Source: Lewinellaceae bacterium (GTDB lineage Bacteria > Bacteroidota > Bacteroidia > Chitinophagales > Saprospiraceae). From it: a DNA stretch of 64,000 nucleotides. The position numbers and the translations under genes were made by a program. The stretch is from contig JADJFA010000012.1 of assembly GCA_016708875.1 (NCBI GenBank), forward strand, positions 186,001 through 250,000, in the 5' to 3' direction. Of the stretch, positions 9,523 to 18,767 are shown in pieces (within the stretch, counting starts at the first letter, position 1; each line of letters starts with the position of its first letter). Under the pieces are notes generated by a model. The model ran no database searches, was not told the origin of the DNA, and saw only the letters and a list, made by a program, of their open reading frames with translations.

Positions 9523-10746
9523 ATGGAAAACCTTACCGCCCTCCACATCCTGTTCTCGGTTTGTGGCCTAATCATTCTCTCCTACTTGTTTTCAGTCCTC
9601 AACCGTGCCACGCGCATCCCTTCGGTGCTTTTATTGTTGGCCACTGGGATCTTGTTGCGCTATTTGCTTAACAGCACCGGCAATTCTTTCGTCATACCAC
9701 AGGCAGTCACAGAGATATTAGGCACCGTTGGTTTAATTATGATTGTCCTGGAGGCTGGCCTTGATTTGGAAGTTACAAAGGCCAAGCTCCCGCTTATAAA
9801 AAGCTCCTTCTTTTCAGCTTTGGTGATTTTTGTAGTTTCATCCTTGGGTGTGGTAGGCATCTTGTACTGGTGGCTTGCAGATACTCCATTAATCAACTGT
9901 TTGGTGTATGCAATCGTCCTGAGTGTGGTCAGCAGTGCAATTGTACTGCCAAGCGTACACCACCTCAGTGCCGAAAAAAAGGAGTTTTTGATTTACGAGG
10001 CTTCCTTCTCAGACGTGCTGGGCATCATGGTGTTCAATTTTTTTACCGCCGGGCAAATCATAACGCTGCAATCTACTGCATGGTTTTTGGCCAGTATACC
10101 GGTCGCATTGGTGTTATCTGTTGCTGTTTGTTTTGGCCTCATGTTGTTGTTGGTAAACAACAGGGTGAACGTCAAGTTCTTTCTCGTTTTCGCAGTCTTG
10201 GTGGTCATATATGTCGGCGGAAAAAGTATGCACCTGCCTTCCTTGCTCACTGTTCTCATGTTTGGTCTTGTGATAAACAACTGGGAACTAATGAAATGGA
10301 AACCATTGAAAACTTATTTCTCGGACGATAAAGTGAACGATATGGCGGCTTTCCTGAAATCCATTACCGCAGAATCGGCCTTTCTCATCCGCACTTTTTT
10401 CTTCATAATTTTCGGGTTCGGTATTGATTTGGTGTTTCTGAAGGACCTGGACGTGCTTTTGCTCGGCTCGATCATCGTCGCTGCACTTTTGGCTTTGCGC
10501 TTCGTTTATTTGCGCATAGTGCACAAATACGATTTGTTCCCGGAGCTGTTTTATATCCCGCGCGGCCTGATTACCGTGCTGCTTTTCTACAAAATACCCG
10601 AATGGCAGCGCATTGATGCATTCGACGAAGGTGTGCTTTTTTTCGTGATTTTGGCCACCACGCTTATCATGATGTTCGGCTCATTGCTCTATCGCGACAA
10701 CCCGGTTGAAATTGACCACGCCAACGCAAGGGAAAGTGCGGAATAA
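9523..10746 (+). CDS. Cation/proton antiporter (CPA family, Na+/H+ exchanger domain)
   Basis: This is a 407-residue inner-membrane protein with about 11-12 hydrophobic segments and the features of PF00999 exchangers: RIPSVLLLLATGILL near the start, IVLEAGLDLE in the middle, and YEASFSDVLGIMVF, whose acidic residues in a helix are typical of the ion-binding core. There is no C-terminal TrkA domain. The start is MENLTALHIL. It faces mpgP convergently with a 3-base gap. The ion (Na+ or K+) cannot be told from sequence. Confidence 0.85.
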   Translation: MENLTALHILFSVCGLIILSYLFSVLNRATRIPSVLLLLATGILLRYLLNSTGNSFVIPQAVTEILGTVGLIMIVLEAGLDLEVTKAKLPLIKSSFFSALVIFVVSSLGVVGILYWWLADTPLINCLVYAIVLSVVSSAIVLPSVHHLSAEKKEFLIYEASFSDVLGIMVFNFFTAGQIITLQSTAWFLASIPVALVLSVAVCFGLMLLLVNNRVNVKFFLVFAVLVVIYVGGKSMHLPSLLTVLMFGLVINNWELMKWKPLKTYFSDDKVNDMAAFLKSITAESAFLIRTFFFIIFGFGIDLVFLKDLDVLLLGSIIVAALLALRFVYLRIVHKYDLFPELFYIPRGLITVLLFYKIPEWQRIDAFDEGVLFFVILATTLIMMFGSLLYRDNPVEIDHANARESAE

Positions 10747-10749
10747 ATA

Positions 10750-11576
10750 TCAATCTCCCGTCAACATCCGTATCGCAGCAGAGAAACCAGCCGGACCAAT
10801 CCCGTCCACTTTTGTTAAACCTGGCAATTCCAGATCGGCCCAGCTGCCATCCTGACGCTGCACCAAAAAAGGAAAATCTGCAGCGGCCAGTAATGGAAAA
10901 TCATTGGGACTGTCGCCAATAGCCGCCAAAACCGGCATTTCTGGCAAGTTTTGAGCAAACACTTTCACCAGCCATTGCATTGCCCGGCCTTTGTCTGCTT
11001 GTGCCGAAAGCAAGGTGTAAAATCGCCCGCCACGGGCTAGCACCCAGCCATTTTTAGCGAATTGTTGACCCAGCAATCTTACCTGCTCCGTATCAAGTTG
11101 CGTGACCAATGTTTCCGTGAACCACCGTTCGCGCGCGCGGGACAATGCCTCGCCCTTCAGTCCAGTGACCGCACTGAGTTCTGCATCGTTTACATCGGAA
11201 AAACCTTGTATGCCTTGAAACTGAGCAATTTCAGCCCTGGCGCTTCCAAAATCAGCATGTGCGAGTGGAAATATTTCAAAGCCAGATCGCTGGATAGACG
11301 CAGGGGCAAGTGTTGCAAAATATCCCTTAGAATCGCTACCGCGCTCCCATTTTCAAGGATAAAAGGCGCATAAAGACCAAGTTGCTGTTGTAAAAATACC
11401 TGCTCTGCAAAGGTTTTAGAGGAACAAAAAACGAGAGGCCAAGCTCGGTTTTGCAACTCCTTCAAAGCAGCGGCACTGCCTTCCGGAGAATAGCTGTGAT
11501 GATCAATATAAGTGCCATCCAGATCTGAAAAAACGATAACAGGTTGGCCAGAGGAAATGGGTAATATATGGCTCAT
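10750..11576 (-). CDS. mpgP: Mannosyl-3-phosphoglycerate phosphatase (HAD-IIB), frameshifted
   Basis: This HAD-superfamily phosphatase makes mannosylglycerate from mannosyl-3-phosphoglycerate. Motif I (VIVFSDLDGTYIDHH) and motif II (VFCSSKT) lie in the first frame; motif IV (AAIGDSPNDFPLL) lies in the second. The frame changes near 11217, where the first frame runs into KVFPM-stop while the other frame gives FQGIQGFSDVNDAELS. The start is set by an ATGA overlap with the mpgS stop at 11573-11576, which signals translational coupling. Family membership is clear from the motifs; the specific substrate follows from the overlap with mpgS. Confidence 0.85.
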
Positions 11577-12769
11577 TTTGGAACATAATTGCCGAACACT
11601 TCCCAATTCACTGATTTGCCCGCGCGTTTGAAATCAATCGAGGCCAATGCCGGATAACGACGTGGGAGCACTGGTTCTTGGTCTTTGGAGATTATCTTTG
11701 ATCGCCGCAATTTGCTCAGGATTTCTTTCTTCAATTGTTCCGGACAAATCGGCGAATGGTATAAGACTCCCAGTGAATATTCAATCATTTCATTGATGTG
11801 ATCTTCCCCTTTATCGGCATCATGGAAGTGGGGGTTTCTCGATTCCATTTGGAATATTTCGACCCCTGCTTTCATCACTTCCGGGTAAGGGCTGGGCATC
11901 ACACCACCAAACTTTTCCAATAAACTCACGAAATGGTAGGTTTCAACCGAGAATCCTGCCGAGTAATCAAGCGAGAGGGCCAAGGGCATTGAAAGCGCGT
12001 GTTCGCCTGCGTTGCCGGTGCGCAAGGCATCTGTTTCGTAGCCCGTAAAGTGACTGAAAAATTGGTTGAGAAACTGGTTGGTAATACGCGAAACACGCCC
12101 CCATTTTGCAAAAAACAACCCTTCCCCAACTACTTTGGGCTTGCTGTGCCACAAAATACGCACCATGGAATACGGCGATTTTGCCTGAGAAAGACCGGCC
12201 GCAAACAAGCGAGCATACTCGAAAACAGCACCCGGGAAATAATTATCAGAATCTATGAACCCCACATATTTTTTGCCAAGCAAATGCGCCAACGTGATGC
12301 CAGCCAACATTCCCTCCGCTTTTCCGGCATGTACCAGTCCATTTGCGTCGAGCAGCTGGGAGTAGCCGCCATCACGGAATATCTGTGCCAGTTCGGGCGA
12401 GCGCTGGTGTGCCAGAATATATCGTTTTTTGGCATGGCGGCAAAAAGTGTCTACCATGCTTTGCTCCATCCGAAAACGGTCAATCGGATCATGCTGACTA
12501 TTGGAAATGATGATGGGCAGACAATCGTGCGGGATGCCGCAGAGCACGCTTTCGAGCAGGCGCAAACGCTCGTTTTTGACTGGGATAATGATGGCCATGT
12601 CCTTTTCGATTTCGTGCAGCCGCTCGTGCGAGATTTGTTGAATGACGTGGAAAGGGCTGGAGAATTCGTCGTCTAATTCGTAGCCGCCATCAAACTCATA
12701 AATTTTCTGGACGTTGTTAAAAATGTTGGCGCCAAAGCGCTCTGCATAAACTGGTAAGTCAAGTCTCAT
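11573..12769 (-). CDS. mpgS: Mannosyl-3-phosphoglycerate synthase (GT55)
   Basis: This 398-residue cytoplasmic glycosyltransferase transfers mannose from GDP-mannose to 3-phosphoglycerate, the first step to the compatible solute mannosylglycerate. Visible family features are IIIPVKNERLRLLESVL (residues about 60-76), IIISNSQHDPIDRFR, FRDGGYSQLLDANGLV, HAGKAEGM and the metal/nucleotide-binding FIDSDNYFPGAVFEYAR (DSD at 173-175). It is the upstream gene of a two-gene operon with mpgP. It suggests an osmotic or heat stress response in the host. Confidence 0.93.
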   Translation of the reverse strand: MRLDLPVYAERFGANIFNNVQKIYEFDGGYELDDEFSSPFHVIQQISHERLHEIEKDMAIIIPVKNERLRLLESVLCGIPHDCLPIIISNSQHDPIDRFRMEQSMVDTFCRHAKKRYILAHQRSPELAQIFRDGGYSQLLDANGLVHAGKAEGMLAGITLAHLLGKKYVGFIDSDNYFPGAVFEYARLFAAGLSQAKSPYSMVRILWHSKPKVVGEGLFFAKWGRVSRITNQFLNQFFSHFTGYETDALRTGNAGEHALSMPLALSLDYSAGFSVETYHFVSLLEKFGGVMPSPYPEVMKAGVEIFQMESRNPHFHDADKGEDHINEMIEYSLGVLYHSPICPEQLKKEILSKLRRSKIISKDQEPVLPRRYPALASIDFKRAGKSVNWEVFGNYVPK

Positions 12770-12877
12770 CGCAAAGATTGTTCATTCATTAAACAAAACC
12801 CAACGGGACAGGCACCTAAAAGTTGCAGAGAGGGAGGCAAAAAAACCAAAGGAAGCGATCGATTATTGCAAAAAAAA

Positions 12878-12905
12878 GGTGGGCCAGACTTGCGTCAGAC
12901 CCACC
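12878..12905 (-). terminator. Rho-independent terminator of the lipoprotein gene
   Basis: Outer stem GGTGGG/CCCACC (12878-12883 and 12900-12905) with a partly paired interior. On the minus strand it is followed by a run of T residues, so it fits termination of the leftward lipoprotein gene at 13039. Confidence 0.65.
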
Positions 12906-12948
12906 AAAACCCTAAAAAACCAAATGAAAACAATCTTTCTTAGTTGCG

Positions 12949-13036
12949 GATTTGTGGAGTTGGTTATTTGTTGATTTGGTTATTTGAGTGTCCAAGCTTA
13001 GGCGCTCAAATAACCAAATCACCAACTCCACAAATC
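12949..13036. repeat. Inverted repeat with internally repeated arms
   Basis: Arm 13005-13036 is complementary to 12949-12988, apart from an 8-base insertion in the left arm that looks like an extra internal unit (TTATTTGT type). It lies just downstream of the lipoprotein gene. Confidence 0.7.
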
Positions 13037-13038
13037 AC

Positions 13039-13461
13039 CTACTTGCTGAATTTCAACACATCTGTGTCGCCATTGCCACCGCTCGTGTGTTCGAAATGCA
13101 TGAAGTTGGCTTCGATACTGATAATGCGCCAGTCTTCTTCCAACTCGGCCAATGCGCTGGGCACGGTGCCGCTAAAATCTATCAGGAACTTGTTGGCGCT
13201 GTCGTCAATACCTGTAGCCCAGGTGCCGTTCCAAGTCTGACTTCCGTTGGTCGCGCTGAGGCTACCACCGGCGCCAAACTCGAATGTGTAGTTTGTGTAG
13301 TTACCTGTTTCATCTTGCTTATCAAAGAAATAGCTTACTTTCCAGGTGCCAGCGGAAGGGGTTGGATTGTTATTATTGTTGGAGTTGTCGTCAGGGTTAC
13401 ACGCTGTCAAAGCGACAACGGAGAAAAGGATCAGGGTGAGGAATTTTTGAATAAGTTTCAT
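13039..13461 (-). CDS. Small lipoprotein, lipocalin-like in pattern
   Basis: This is a 140-residue lipoprotein. The signal peptide ends in the lipobox VVALTAC, followed by NPDDNSNNNNN, a typical Bacteroidota lipoprotein linker. The body (GTWKVSYFFDKQDETGN, FEFGAGGSL, WNGTWATG) resembles the small lipocalin-like or META-like proteins of this phylum, though I cannot name a family. The start is the ATG at 13461; longer upstream frame is not coding-like. The tail DTDVLKFSK ends 2 bases from the inverted repeat. Function is unknown. Confidence 0.72.
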   Translation of the reverse strand: MKLIQKFLTLILFSVVALTACNPDDNSNNNNNPTPSAGTWKVSYFFDKQDETGNYTNYTFEFGAGGSLSATNGSQTWNGTWATGIDDSANKFLIDFSGTVPSALAELEEDWRIISIEANFMHFEHTSGGNGDTDVLKFSK

Positions 13462-13666
13462 AGCAGCAGCAATTGTTTTGAATGAAATAATTGTACTGCA
13501 AATGACGGGAGTGGAGCAAAATTGGGCAGCATAGATATGCCTCAACCGGGAAGGCTGGTGGCTGGACGGGGAAATAAGGGTTCCGAAGATTTTAGAGTGT
13601 TGCAAGAACCTGGCTTCATGCCACAGAAGCCAGCACAAAATCCAGATAATTGTCGCGGTTGACCGC

Positions 13667-14272
13667 TTACTTCCCCGAACACACAACCTCCGTCGTCTCA
13701 AACTTCCCACTCTTCTTCATCGCCGCCATACCACCCGCCACATCAATCAAATTGTCGTAGCCTCTGGCCCGTAAAGCGGTAATAAAAATCATGGAGCGGT
13801 AGCCGCCTGCACAGTGAACGTGGTAGCTTTTGTTTTTGTCAATCATCAACATACTGTCGTTGAGGAAATCTAGCGGGGCCGTTTCTGCTTGCGGCAAATG
13901 CTCGGCATCGTACTCGCCGGGTTTGCGCACGTCGAGGATGTTTTCGGCTTCTCCGGCGGCAATTCGTTCTGCAAAACGCGCTACGTCAATGGATTCGATG
14001 TTGTCCACTTCGCGGCCCTCGTTTTTCCAGGCTTCAAAACCACCTTCGAGGTGGCCGAGACAATGGTCGTAACCCACACGGGCCAGGCGCATCACGGTTT
14101 CTTCTTCTCGACCCGGATCGGTAATGAGCAGGATTTCCTGCTTCAGGTCAGGGATCATGGCGCCTACCCAGGGAGCGAAATTGCCATCAATACCAATATT
14201 GATACTGTTGGGAATGAAACCTTTAGCAAAGGTTTGGGGCGCACGGGTATCGAGCAAAAGCATCTGTTTCAT
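13667..14272 (-). CDS. Tandem rhodanese domains, C-terminal half of a split MBL-rhodanese enzyme
   Basis: Two rhodanese modules can be seen: LLLDTRAPQTFAKGFIPNS onward, and ENILDVRKPGEYDAEHLPQA with the active-site loop YHVHCAGGYRSM. Only the second has the catalytic Cys (HCAGGYRS); the first has LLITDPGREEE at that place and is probably inactive. In many Bacteroidota these domains are fused behind a metallo-beta-lactamase domain, and the upstream gene ends with the expected junction FEAAANETDA in the neighbouring frame. A one-base indel near 14258 therefore probably splits one protein of about 470 residues. An internal ATG overlaps the upstream frame, so two coupled genes remain possible. 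Confidence 0.83.
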   Translation of the reverse strand: MKQMLLLDTRAPQTFAKGFIPNSINIGIDGNFAPWVGAMIPDLKQEILLITDPGREEETVMRLARVGYDHCLGHLEGGFEAWKNEGREVDNIESIDVARFAERIAAGEAENILDVRKPGEYDAEHLPQAETAPLDFLNDSMLMIDKNKSYHVHCAGGYRSMIFITALRARGYDNLIDVAGGMAAMKKSGKFETTEVVCSGK

Positions 14273-15077
14273 TGGCAGCAGCCTCGAAGGCCCGCGGGCT
14301 GAGCGGGCGGGCGCCGCGCTCCATTACCACATCAATGGAGTCGTATCCCTGCTTGTTCATTGCCACATTAAGCGGAAAATACGCAGGTGGTGGGAGCAAG
14401 CCATCGGTAACCTCTTTTACAAAATCCGCCTTACTCATATCGGCGCGCAGGGCATAATTCACCAATTTTTGGTGGCCGAGGGAGTCGCTGGTTTCTTTGC
14501 TCATGTTTTTGCCGCAGGCGGAACCTGCCCCGTGTGCAGGATAGACAACGATGTCGTCGGACAGGGGCATTATTTTCGTGCGCAAAGAATCGAAGAGCGT
14601 TTCGGCGAGTTGTTCCTGCGTCAGGTGCGCGGCTTTTTGGGCGAGATCGGGGCGGCCTACGTCGCCGATAAAAAGCGTGTCGCCACTGAACAAGGCAATG
14701 TCTTTGCCAGTCTCGTCTTGAAGGAGGTAGCAGGTACTTTCCATGGTATGTCCGGGGGTGTGCAGCACTTTTATGCTGAGTTTCCCCACCTTCAGTATTT
14801 CGCCATCAGCAGCAATATGCGCCTCAAAATCAGGATTGGCATTTGGCCCGTACACGATGGTCGCTCCGGTTTTTTTGGCCAGGTCCACGTGGCCGCTCAC
14901 GAAGTCGGCATGGAAGTGCGTTTCAAGGACAAACTTGATTTTCGCGTCGTCTTTTTCAGCTTTTTTCAGGTAAGGCTCCACCTCACGCAGCGGGTCAATA
15001 ACTACGGCTTCTCCCGCAGATTCGATATAATAGGCGCCTTGTGCCAGACAGCCGGTATAGATTTGTTCAACTTTCAT
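14223..15077 (-). CDS. Metallo-beta-lactamase-fold persulfide dioxygenase-like domain, N-terminal half of the same enzyme
   Basis: The protein starts MKVEQIYTGCLAQGAYYIE and carries the zinc/iron motif ETHFHADFVSGH, then HTPGHTMESTCYLL and LFSGDTLFIGDVGRPDL, typical of ETHE1-like persulfide dioxygenases and related hydrolases. The authentic part ends near ERGARPLSPRAFEAAANE; the last dozen residues are out-of-frame tail. The start at 15077 was chosen because the upstream 37 codons are poor and TGCLAQGAYYIE begins the domain. With the rhodanese half it would handle sulfane sulfur in the cytoplasm. Confidence 0.85.
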   Translation of the reverse strand: MKVEQIYTGCLAQGAYYIESAGEAVVIDPLREVEPYLKKAEKDDAKIKFVLETHFHADFVSGHVDLAKKTGATIVYGPNANPDFEAHIAADGEILKVGKLSIKVLHTPGHTMESTCYLLQDETGKDIALFSGDTLFIGDVGRPDLAQKAAHLTQEQLAETLFDSLRTKIMPLSDDIVVYPAHGAGSACGKNMSKETSDSLGHQKLVNYALRADMSKADFVKEVTDGLLPPPAYFPLNVAMNKQGYDSIDVVMERGARPLSPRAFEAAANETDAFARYPCAPNLC

Positions 15078-15271
15078 AATTGCGGGACCTTGGAAATTGG
15101 ATATTGGGATATTGAGATATTTATCGGGCAAACTTCCCAAAAATTTGAAACTTTTGGGAACTTGATTTGTAAAAACGAGTGGAAACAAAGAATTCCTTCC
15201 AAGGTTTTTTTCTTAAAACTCCGTCAATTGCGGATGTCTTTCGGAACTTGCCCCACATTTCCAGACTATTT

Positions 15272-15279
15272 TACATTTG
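15272..15279 (+). promoter_or_regulatory. TANNTTTG -7 box upstream of the TPR protein
   Basis: TACATTTG lies 255 bases before the ATG at 15535, implying a leader of about 250 bases. No riboswitch was recognised in that leader; it contains a GCGGGATTACGGCGGGTAAA stretch like the repeats near the tRNA genes. Confidence 0.4.
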
Positions 15280-15534
15280 TCTATATTTTCGATGCGTATT
15301 TTGACGTTTTGGCATCCAGCAGACGCTGCAAAACCAATTTGCGTAACGAGCTTTCGCCTTGTTAAAATTTCCAAAAAACATTCATTGCCGGACGGGCAAT
15401 CTTTGGGTGGAACGTTTGTTGGCGTTCAATCTGAGGAACCTCAAATCATCCACCCTCCTTCGTCCCGAGTTCGCGGGATTACGGCGGGTAAAAAATCTGA
15501 TTTAAAACAAATCCAAAACCACACTCTTTCCATT

Positions 15535-18500
15535 ATGTTCCTTCGGAAAAGCATTCCTGCGCTCCTACTCTTGCTCTCCGCTTTCGCGCTTTCTGCGCAA
15601 GAAACGGCGGTGTACAACGAAGCCAACCTCGCCTACAAACGCGGCGTTGACTTTTTCAACCAAAACCTTTACGGCATCGCGCAAAAAGAATTTCGCATCG
15701 CAATGGACATCCTCCGCCCCGCCAACGAGCCGGAGTGGAAGGCCATCAAGATTGATGCAGAACTCTACCACGCCAAATGTGCCGTGCGTATTGACCAGCC
15801 AGAAGCCGAAAAACTCGTACTCGATTTCCTGCGCGAAAACTCCCCTTCGGCCGTGGCCAGCCAAGCCGCCCTCGAAATCGGGGACTACTATTTCAACCAG
15901 AAACAGTATGATAAGGCCTTGACATACTATGATTTAGCCCCTACTGGTTCTGGTGCGGCACGCGATGAGATACGCTTTAAAATGGGCTATTCATATTTCG
16001 TGACCAAAAAATTCGCCTTGGCGAAAACGGCCTTCATGCCGCTCAAGGACAATGCACGAAGCCAATGGTACGAACCGGCCAATTACTACTACGGTTGCTG
16101 CGCCTTCTTCGAGGGGAAGTACGACGAGGCTGCCAAAGCCTTCACCCGAGCTGAATCATCGCCGAAGTACAAAGCCAATGTGCCGCACTACCTGACACAG
16201 ATTTACGCGGCGCAAAAAAACTGGGACAAGGTAATTTCCTACGGAACGCCCCGCGCCAAAGACTCGAACGTAAAAAACCGTGCAGAGATAAACCAACTTG
16301 TCGGTCAAGCCTTCTACGAAAAAGGCGATTACAAAGGCGCTTCGCCCTTCCTCGAGTTTGCTGCCAAAAACGGTGCGCCGCTACGACCTGCCGACTATTA
16401 TCAACTGGGGTATGCACAGTACCAAAACGGCCTCTACAAGCCTGCTATCCAGAACTTTGAGGAGCTCTCCAAACAAGATAGCTTACTCGGCCAAAATGGC
16501 CTTTACCACCTCGGTGATGCCTACTTGCGTGTAAAGGACAAAAACAGCAAATTCAACGCCCGCAACGCTTTCGGGAAGGCGGCCAGCATGAATTTTGACA
16601 AGTCGGTAAAAGAGGACGCGCTCATAAATTATGCCAAACTGAGTTACGAACTCAAGTACGACCGGGATGCCATCGAAGCCTTACAACGCATTAGCCCGCA
16701 ATCAAAATATTACGACGATGCGCAGGCATTAATGAGCGAGGTGTTTTTGAATACCCGCGATTACGACCGGGCGGTTTCGACGCTTGAAAATGTAAAAAAT
16801 CGCACGGATCGCCTCGACGCAACATACCAACAGGTGACCTTTTTGCGCGGTCTGCAACTATATCAAAGCAACCAAAAAGACGAAGCCCGGCGGTATTTCA
16901 ACAAATCGCTGGAATTCCCGATCAATAAAAAAACCGCCATTCTTTGCTCTTTTTGGCTCGGCAGCATCTCGCATGATGCTGGGGAATACGCGGTAAGCAA
17001 GCAGCACATGAGCAGTTTTTTCAGCGCTGCAAAGCCCTACGCTGCTGATCTTCCAGAAGAGAGCAACCTGAATATGTGCAACTACATTCAGGGCTACAAC
17101 CATTTGAAACTCAAGGATTACAAGTCTGCCAATGTCAATTTTCGCGCTGCAGTGGATGGGTTCAAAAAGAGCGGTACGAAGAACGAGCAAATCCGTTCCG
17201 CCGTACTGGGCGACGCCGTACTTCGCGCAGGTGATTGTTATTTCAAGAACAACCAATACTCGGAGGCCCTTGCAATGTACGATGAAGCCGTTAAGAAAAA
17301 GTACGAAGGTTTCGAGTACGCGCTTTTCCAAAAAGCAGTCATCAGAGGTTTACAGGGCAACAAAGAAGACAAGATTTTAGCGCTGGAGAGTTTGGTAGAA
17401 GACTATCCAAACAGCCGCTACACCGACGAGGCGCTTTTCCAATTGGGCGATACCTATTTTGAAATGGAACGCTACGACCGGGCCATCACCCCGTTCCGCC
17501 GAATTGTGTCCGACTTTAAAGGAAAAAGCAACCTGATCAATCAATCGCTGCTCAAACTCGGCCTTATCTCTGTAAACCAGGGAAGTAGCCGGGTAGCCAT
17601 TGATTATTACAAGCAGGTATTTGCCGGAAATCCGGAGCCAGAAGAGTGCAAGCAAGCCCTGGATGCGCTCCGCGAGATTTATGTAAAAGACCTTGGTGAC
17701 CCTGAAGGTTATAACCGATTCGTGGAGACGGTGCCAAATTGTGGTGGCGCCATTAAGCCCGGTCAGACGGGCAGCGGGGAGGCAACGGCATTTGAATCCG
17801 CTGAATACCAGTACAATCAAGGTCGTTATGAAAAGGCCATCGAACTTTTTACCAACTACCTCGCAAAATACCCTACAGGAACCAACGTGCTGGCAGGTTA
17901 CTACTTGCGGGGAGAGAGTTATTCCGCGCTCAAACAATTTGAAAAAGCGCAAAAGGACTATGCCTCCGTAATCGGCAAGGGCAACAGCAAACATTACCCG
18001 AAAGCCGCCGAAAAGGCTGCGCTTATTGCGCTAAATACTACGAAGGATTATGGTCAGGCATTCGAGTACGCCCGCAAATGGGAGGATGCTGCGGTGACAG
18101 AAAATTCCCGATTCGACGCTCAACTCGTTGCTTTACAAGCCGCCTACAAGACCAACAACTCGGTCGCTGTAGCTGAATACGCAAACAAGGTCAACCAATC
18201 GCGCCTTGCCAATCAGGAGCAACTTGCTGTGGCCAATTTCTACTCGGGCAAAATGGCATATGACAAGGGCGAGTACACCCGGGCATATCCTGCGCTTCAA
18301 TCCGTAACGGAAAACAGCACTACCGAACTCATGGCCGAGGCCTACCATTACCTCTCTCAAATCCTCTACCGCCAACGGAAATATGGAGAAGCCGAAGAGA
18401 TGATCACCGAAGCGAACAAGGCCAGCGCTGGCTACGACGATTGGATTGCCCGCAACCTTATCCTGCTTTCCGATGTGTATGCCGACCAGGGTGATAAGAA

Positions 18501-18672
18501 CTCGGCCATGGCCGCGCTGGAAGGGATTATTGATAATTATACAGGCGATGACAAGAGCATCATGGATACTGCCAAGCAGAAATACGCCAAATTAAGTGGC
18601 AACAAGCCTGTAACGAACAACGCTTCAGACAAAGGCGGCAGAACATTGCTGGATTTGGACGAAGGGAATTAA
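15535..18672 (+). CDS. Large exported tetratricopeptide-repeat protein
   Basis: This is a 1045-residue protein with a signal peptide (FLRKSIPALLLLLSAFALSA, cleavage before QET) followed by TPR-type helical repeats along the whole length (for example ANYYYGCCAFFEGKYDEAAK, DYYQLGYAQYQNGLYKPAIQ and DEALFQLGDTYFEMERYDRA). There is no lipobox. It should sit in the periplasm as a protein-binding scaffold. It is followed after 95 bases by a TonB-receptor-like barrel, an arrangement that suggests a periplasmic partner of that outer membrane protein. Start at 15535 is set by the signal peptide; the in-frame ATG at 15277 lies next to the promoter. Confidence 0.85.
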   Translation: MFLRKSIPALLLLLSAFALSAQETAVYNEANLAYKRGVDFFNQNLYGIAQKEFRIAMDILRPANEPEWKAIKIDAELYHAKCAVRIDQPEAEKLVLDFLRENSPSAVASQAALEIGDYYFNQKQYDKALTYYDLAPTGSGAARDEIRFKMGYSYFVTKKFALAKTAFMPLKDNARSQWYEPANYYYGCCAFFEGKYDEAAKAFTRAESSPKYKANVPHYLTQIYAAQKNWDKVISYGTPRAKDSNVKNRAEINQLVGQAFYEKGDYKGASPFLEFAAKNGAPLRPADYYQLGYAQYQNGLYKPAIQNFEELSKQDSLLGQNGLYHLGDAYLRVKDKNSKFNARNAFGKAASMNFDKSVKEDALINYAKLSYELKYDRDAIEALQRISPQSKYYDDAQALMSEVFLNTRDYDRAVSTLENVKNRTDRLDATYQQVTFLRGLQLYQSNQKDEARRYFNKSLEFPINKKTAILCSFWLGSISHDAGEYAVSKQHMSSFFSAAKPYAADLPEESNLNMCNYIQGYNHLKLKDYKSANVNFRAAVDGFKKSGTKNEQIRSAVLGDAVLRAGDCYFKNNQYSEALAMYDEAVKKKYEGFEYALFQKAVIRGLQGNKEDKILALESLVEDYPNSRYTDEALFQLGDTYFEMERYDRAITPFRRIVSDFKGKSNLINQSLLKLGLISVNQGSSRVAIDYYKQVFAGNPEPEECKQALDALREIYVKDLGDPEGYNRFVETVPNCGGAIKPGQTGSGEATAFESAEYQYNQGRYEKAIELFTNYLAKYPTGTNVLAGYYLRGESYSALKQFEKAQKDYASVIGKGNSKHYPKAAEKAALIALNTTKDYGQAFEYARKWEDAAVTENSRFDAQLVALQAAYKTNNSVAVAEYANKVNQSRLANQEQLAVANFYSGKMAYDKGEYTRAYPALQSVTENSTTELMAEAYHYLSQILYRQRKYGEAEEMITEANKASAGYDDWIARNLILLSDVYADQGDKNSAMAALEGIIDNYTGDDKSIMDTAKQKYAKLSGNKPVTNNASDKGGRTLLDLDEGN

Positions 18673-18767
18673 TGGTTGTCCTTCCTGAACTGGCAGCCGC
18701 TAGCAAAATATCCAAAAACCAAATGCCAATAACCAAATCAACAATACATCAAATCAACAGAAATAAA

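Noticed and set aside
11999..12676. Open frame of 225 codons antisense to mpgS
   Set aside because: mpgS has strong family motifs through this range.
14124..15365. Long open frame of 413 codons on the plus strand
   Set aside because: It is antisense to the metallo-beta-lactamase/rhodanese genes, which carry clear motifs; its translation shows no family features.
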